The notes under the pieces are model-generated. The model made no database searches and had not been told where the DNA came from. It saw nothing but the letters and a program-made list of their open reading frames with translations. This document shows positions 50,290 through 51,563 of a DNA stretch of 51,563 nt, one piece after another. The DNA comes from Bacteroidales bacterium (GTDB lineage: Bacteria > Bacteroidota > Bacteroidia > Bacteroidales > UBA932), in contig JAFTFV010000009.1 in the NCBI GenBank assembly GCA_017458265.1, forward strand, positions 1 to 51,563, read 5' to 3'. The translations under genes were made by a program, and so were the position numbers. Each line of letters starts with the position of its first letter. The first letter of the stretch is position 1.

Positions 50290-51441
50290 ATGGAAAGACT
50301 ATCTAGATTATTTATTCTCTTTTTAATACTTGGCATATCATCTTGTTCCAAAGACATAAAAGAACCTATTAAGGACCAAGATGATTTTAGCCAATTTGCT
50401 ATTACGCTTTCTAAAGCTATATACAATGAACAAGCTCTTCGTGAGATTATTCGAGAAGAATCATTAAAGAAATTTGATAACGACTATGATGTTCTATATT
50501 GGAATATAAGGAATCGTACTATTGGCAATAAAAGGGTTGAAGATCTTATTCTCCAGTATGACAATACACCTGGAGAGCTCATAAAAACAATCGAGCGACA
50601 TCCCTTGCTGACAATTTTTGTTGCCGATTGGAAATTTATAAATAGTATTTGTGCAGAATCTTGGGACGTTAACGATCCTAAAGTTCTTGTTGCTTCTGGA
50701 GCCGAAACAAAAAAACATACCCTGTGGGGGAATGGAGAAATAATCACCGTTCTTAGTCCGGATGAGTTTCCTCCATTAGTAACTTTGATAGTAAAAGATA
50801 ACGAACGAGTAAGAGTTTCTCCATCAACTAAATCTGGAAGTTTCTCATTTGACTTTATTGACCCGTGCTATGATCCAAGCAACAACTCTTCGGCGACAAA
50901 ACTAGACTGGGTGCCACGTGGCGAACAAGAGGTTCAAACAATACAAGAAGATGATTTCCTTTCACCAGAAGAAGTTGGAGAGCCCAGCATAACTGCTTAC
51001 AATTTGTTTCACAACAATTCTGCAGCCAAACATAGAGACTTCATTTATTATGGGATGACTGGCCCAAACCAAGAGCGCGAAGTTAACAATAACATCTCTG
51101 AGGTTCTATACCAAATTCGTTTTTCTAATGCCGCAGCTAATGCGCTATATGATGATATTACGCCGGGGTATGAAGACCCTAAGTTGTCTAACGACTGGAT
51201 AGTAAGCATGGACCGGCGTCTTTCAAGTGCAGAGCTCATTAGCAGGTACTGGGTTGACGGGCAACTTGAATTGCGATTCCAGCTTTTTTCTGTAACAAAA
51301 AACGGAACTATTGCTTTAATAGAAAAGACACACAGTGTTTATTTCTACGACTTATTCTACCTTAAAAAGGCTTACACAGATATAAAGCATGAGACCTTGT
51401 TCAACTGGAACACAGACTATAAATCACTAATGTCCCGTTAA
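50290..51441 (+). CDS. Unrecognised AT-rich lipoprotein
   Basis: The 383-residue protein has a lipoprotein signal (MERLSRLFILFLILGISSC, Cys 19). The mature part starts with an acidic/basic linker (SKDIKEPIKDQDDFSQFAIT) and a helical region (YNEQALREIIREESLKKFDN). The second half is rich in Asn, Ser, Tyr and aromatic beta strands (ISEVLYQIRFSNAAANALYD, LELRFQLFSVTKNGTIALIE). I recognise no family and no catalytic motif. It is in an operon with the DUF3244 gene and clearly AT-rich compared with the rest of the window, suggesting recent acquisition. Probable surface or periplasmic lipoprotein. Confidence 0.6.
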   Translation: MERLSRLFILFLILGISSCSKDIKEPIKDQDDFSQFAITLSKAIYNEQALREIIREESLKKFDNDYDVLYWNIRNRTIGNKRVEDLILQYDNTPGELIKTIERHPLLTIFVADWKFINSICAESWDVNDPKVLVASGAETKKHTLWGNGEIITVLSPDEFPPLVTLIVKDNERVRVSPSTKSGSFSFDFIDPCYDPSNNSSATKLDWVPRGEQEVQTIQEDDFLSPEEVGEPSITAYNLFHNNSAAKHRDFIYYGMTGPNQEREVNNNISEVLYQIRFSNAAANALYDDITPGYEDPKLSNDWIVSMDRRLSSAELISRYWVDGQLELRFQLFSVTKNGTIALIEKTHSVYFYDLFYLKKAYTDIKHETLFNWNTDYKSLMSR

Positions 51442-51492
51442 GGGACGGTTAAACGTTTATAACTATATTATTTTTAACTACTTACAAAGCTT

Positions 51493-51550
51493 TTTGGGTG
51501 TGCACGATATAATTTGATATTTTTGCGGCAGTTACCAGTGTTATTGCCGC
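51493..51550 (+). promoter_or_regulatory. Promoter and 5' hairpin of a transcript leaving the window
   Basis: TTTG (51493-51496), 21 nt, then TATTTTTG (51518-51525) form a good promoter. It is immediately followed by a hairpin GCGGCA/TGCCGC (51525-51530 with 51545-51550). No coding start is evident before the window ends, so a structured small RNA is possible. Confidence 0.4.
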
Positions 51551-51563
51551 CATGCCACCTCAA

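Overview
The window is chromosomal DNA from a member of the Bacteroidota, most likely an uncultured, fairly GC-rich Bacteroidales gut-type bacterium. Three things point there. Many genes are preceded by the Bacteroidota -7 promoter element TAnnTTTG, several with a TTTG -33 element 19-21 bp upstream. Lipoproteins with a lipobox are abundant. Family content and gene order are typical of the group: fused SecDF, the run sigma54 regulator-lptE-secG, DUF3244, XylR-type and TPR-membrane regulators, and LytTR. I cannot name the genus. No tRNA, rRNA, transposase, integrase or cas gene was recognised, and no gene-free stretch exceeds about 230 bp.

Layout. 1-4.3 kb: the tail of an unknown gene, a lipoprotein broken by a probable 1-nt frameshift, a kelch-AraC membrane regulator, a STAS-like protein and an outer-membrane barrel-like protein. 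4.3-7.7 kb: a diverged second copy of the last 29 codons of radA, then winged-helix regulator, membrane protein, nitroreductase and intact radA, all on the minus strand. 7.7-16.1 kb: housekeeping genes (small lipoprotein, DUF1232, ispF, mutL, rhomboid protease, EEP phosphodiesterase, tsaC/sua5, aminopeptidase P, DUF456, comF). 16.1-27.6 kb: P1B metal ATPase, apt, a hemerythrin-LuxR regulator, NhaC antiporter, rsmE, prolyl oligopeptidase, an N-terminally short sodium:solute symporter coupled to a LytTR regulator, and a TPR lipoprotein. 27.6-32.4 kb: sigma54-type regulator, lptE, an unknown gene, secG and a ClpB lacking its N domain.

32.5-44.7 kb is the main accessory block, all on the minus strand. 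It holds a histidine acid phosphatase, a chimeric alkaline phosphatase/FISUMP-like protein, a GH2 exo-beta-D-glucosaminidase-like enzyme, a ROK sugar kinase, a XylR-type regulator, a single-chain histidine phosphatase-GH20 beta-hexosaminidase fusion and a PD40/SPOR-like protein. It reads as a locus that dephosphorylates and trims amino-sugar glycans and phosphorylates the released sugar, without SusC/SusD. 44.9-47.8 kb is secDF. 48-51.4 kb is a more AT-rich module: TPR-TM regulator, DUF3244 protein and unknown lipoprotein. The window ends just after a promoter for an unseen transcript, perhaps a small RNA.

Notable non-genic features are a family of 30-bp palindromes repeated with an exact 52-bp period (three units after secDF, two upstream of the phosphatase, one between comF and the metal ATPase) and at least five genes whose promoter element ends only 5-6 nt before the ATG, suggesting leaderless mRNAs.
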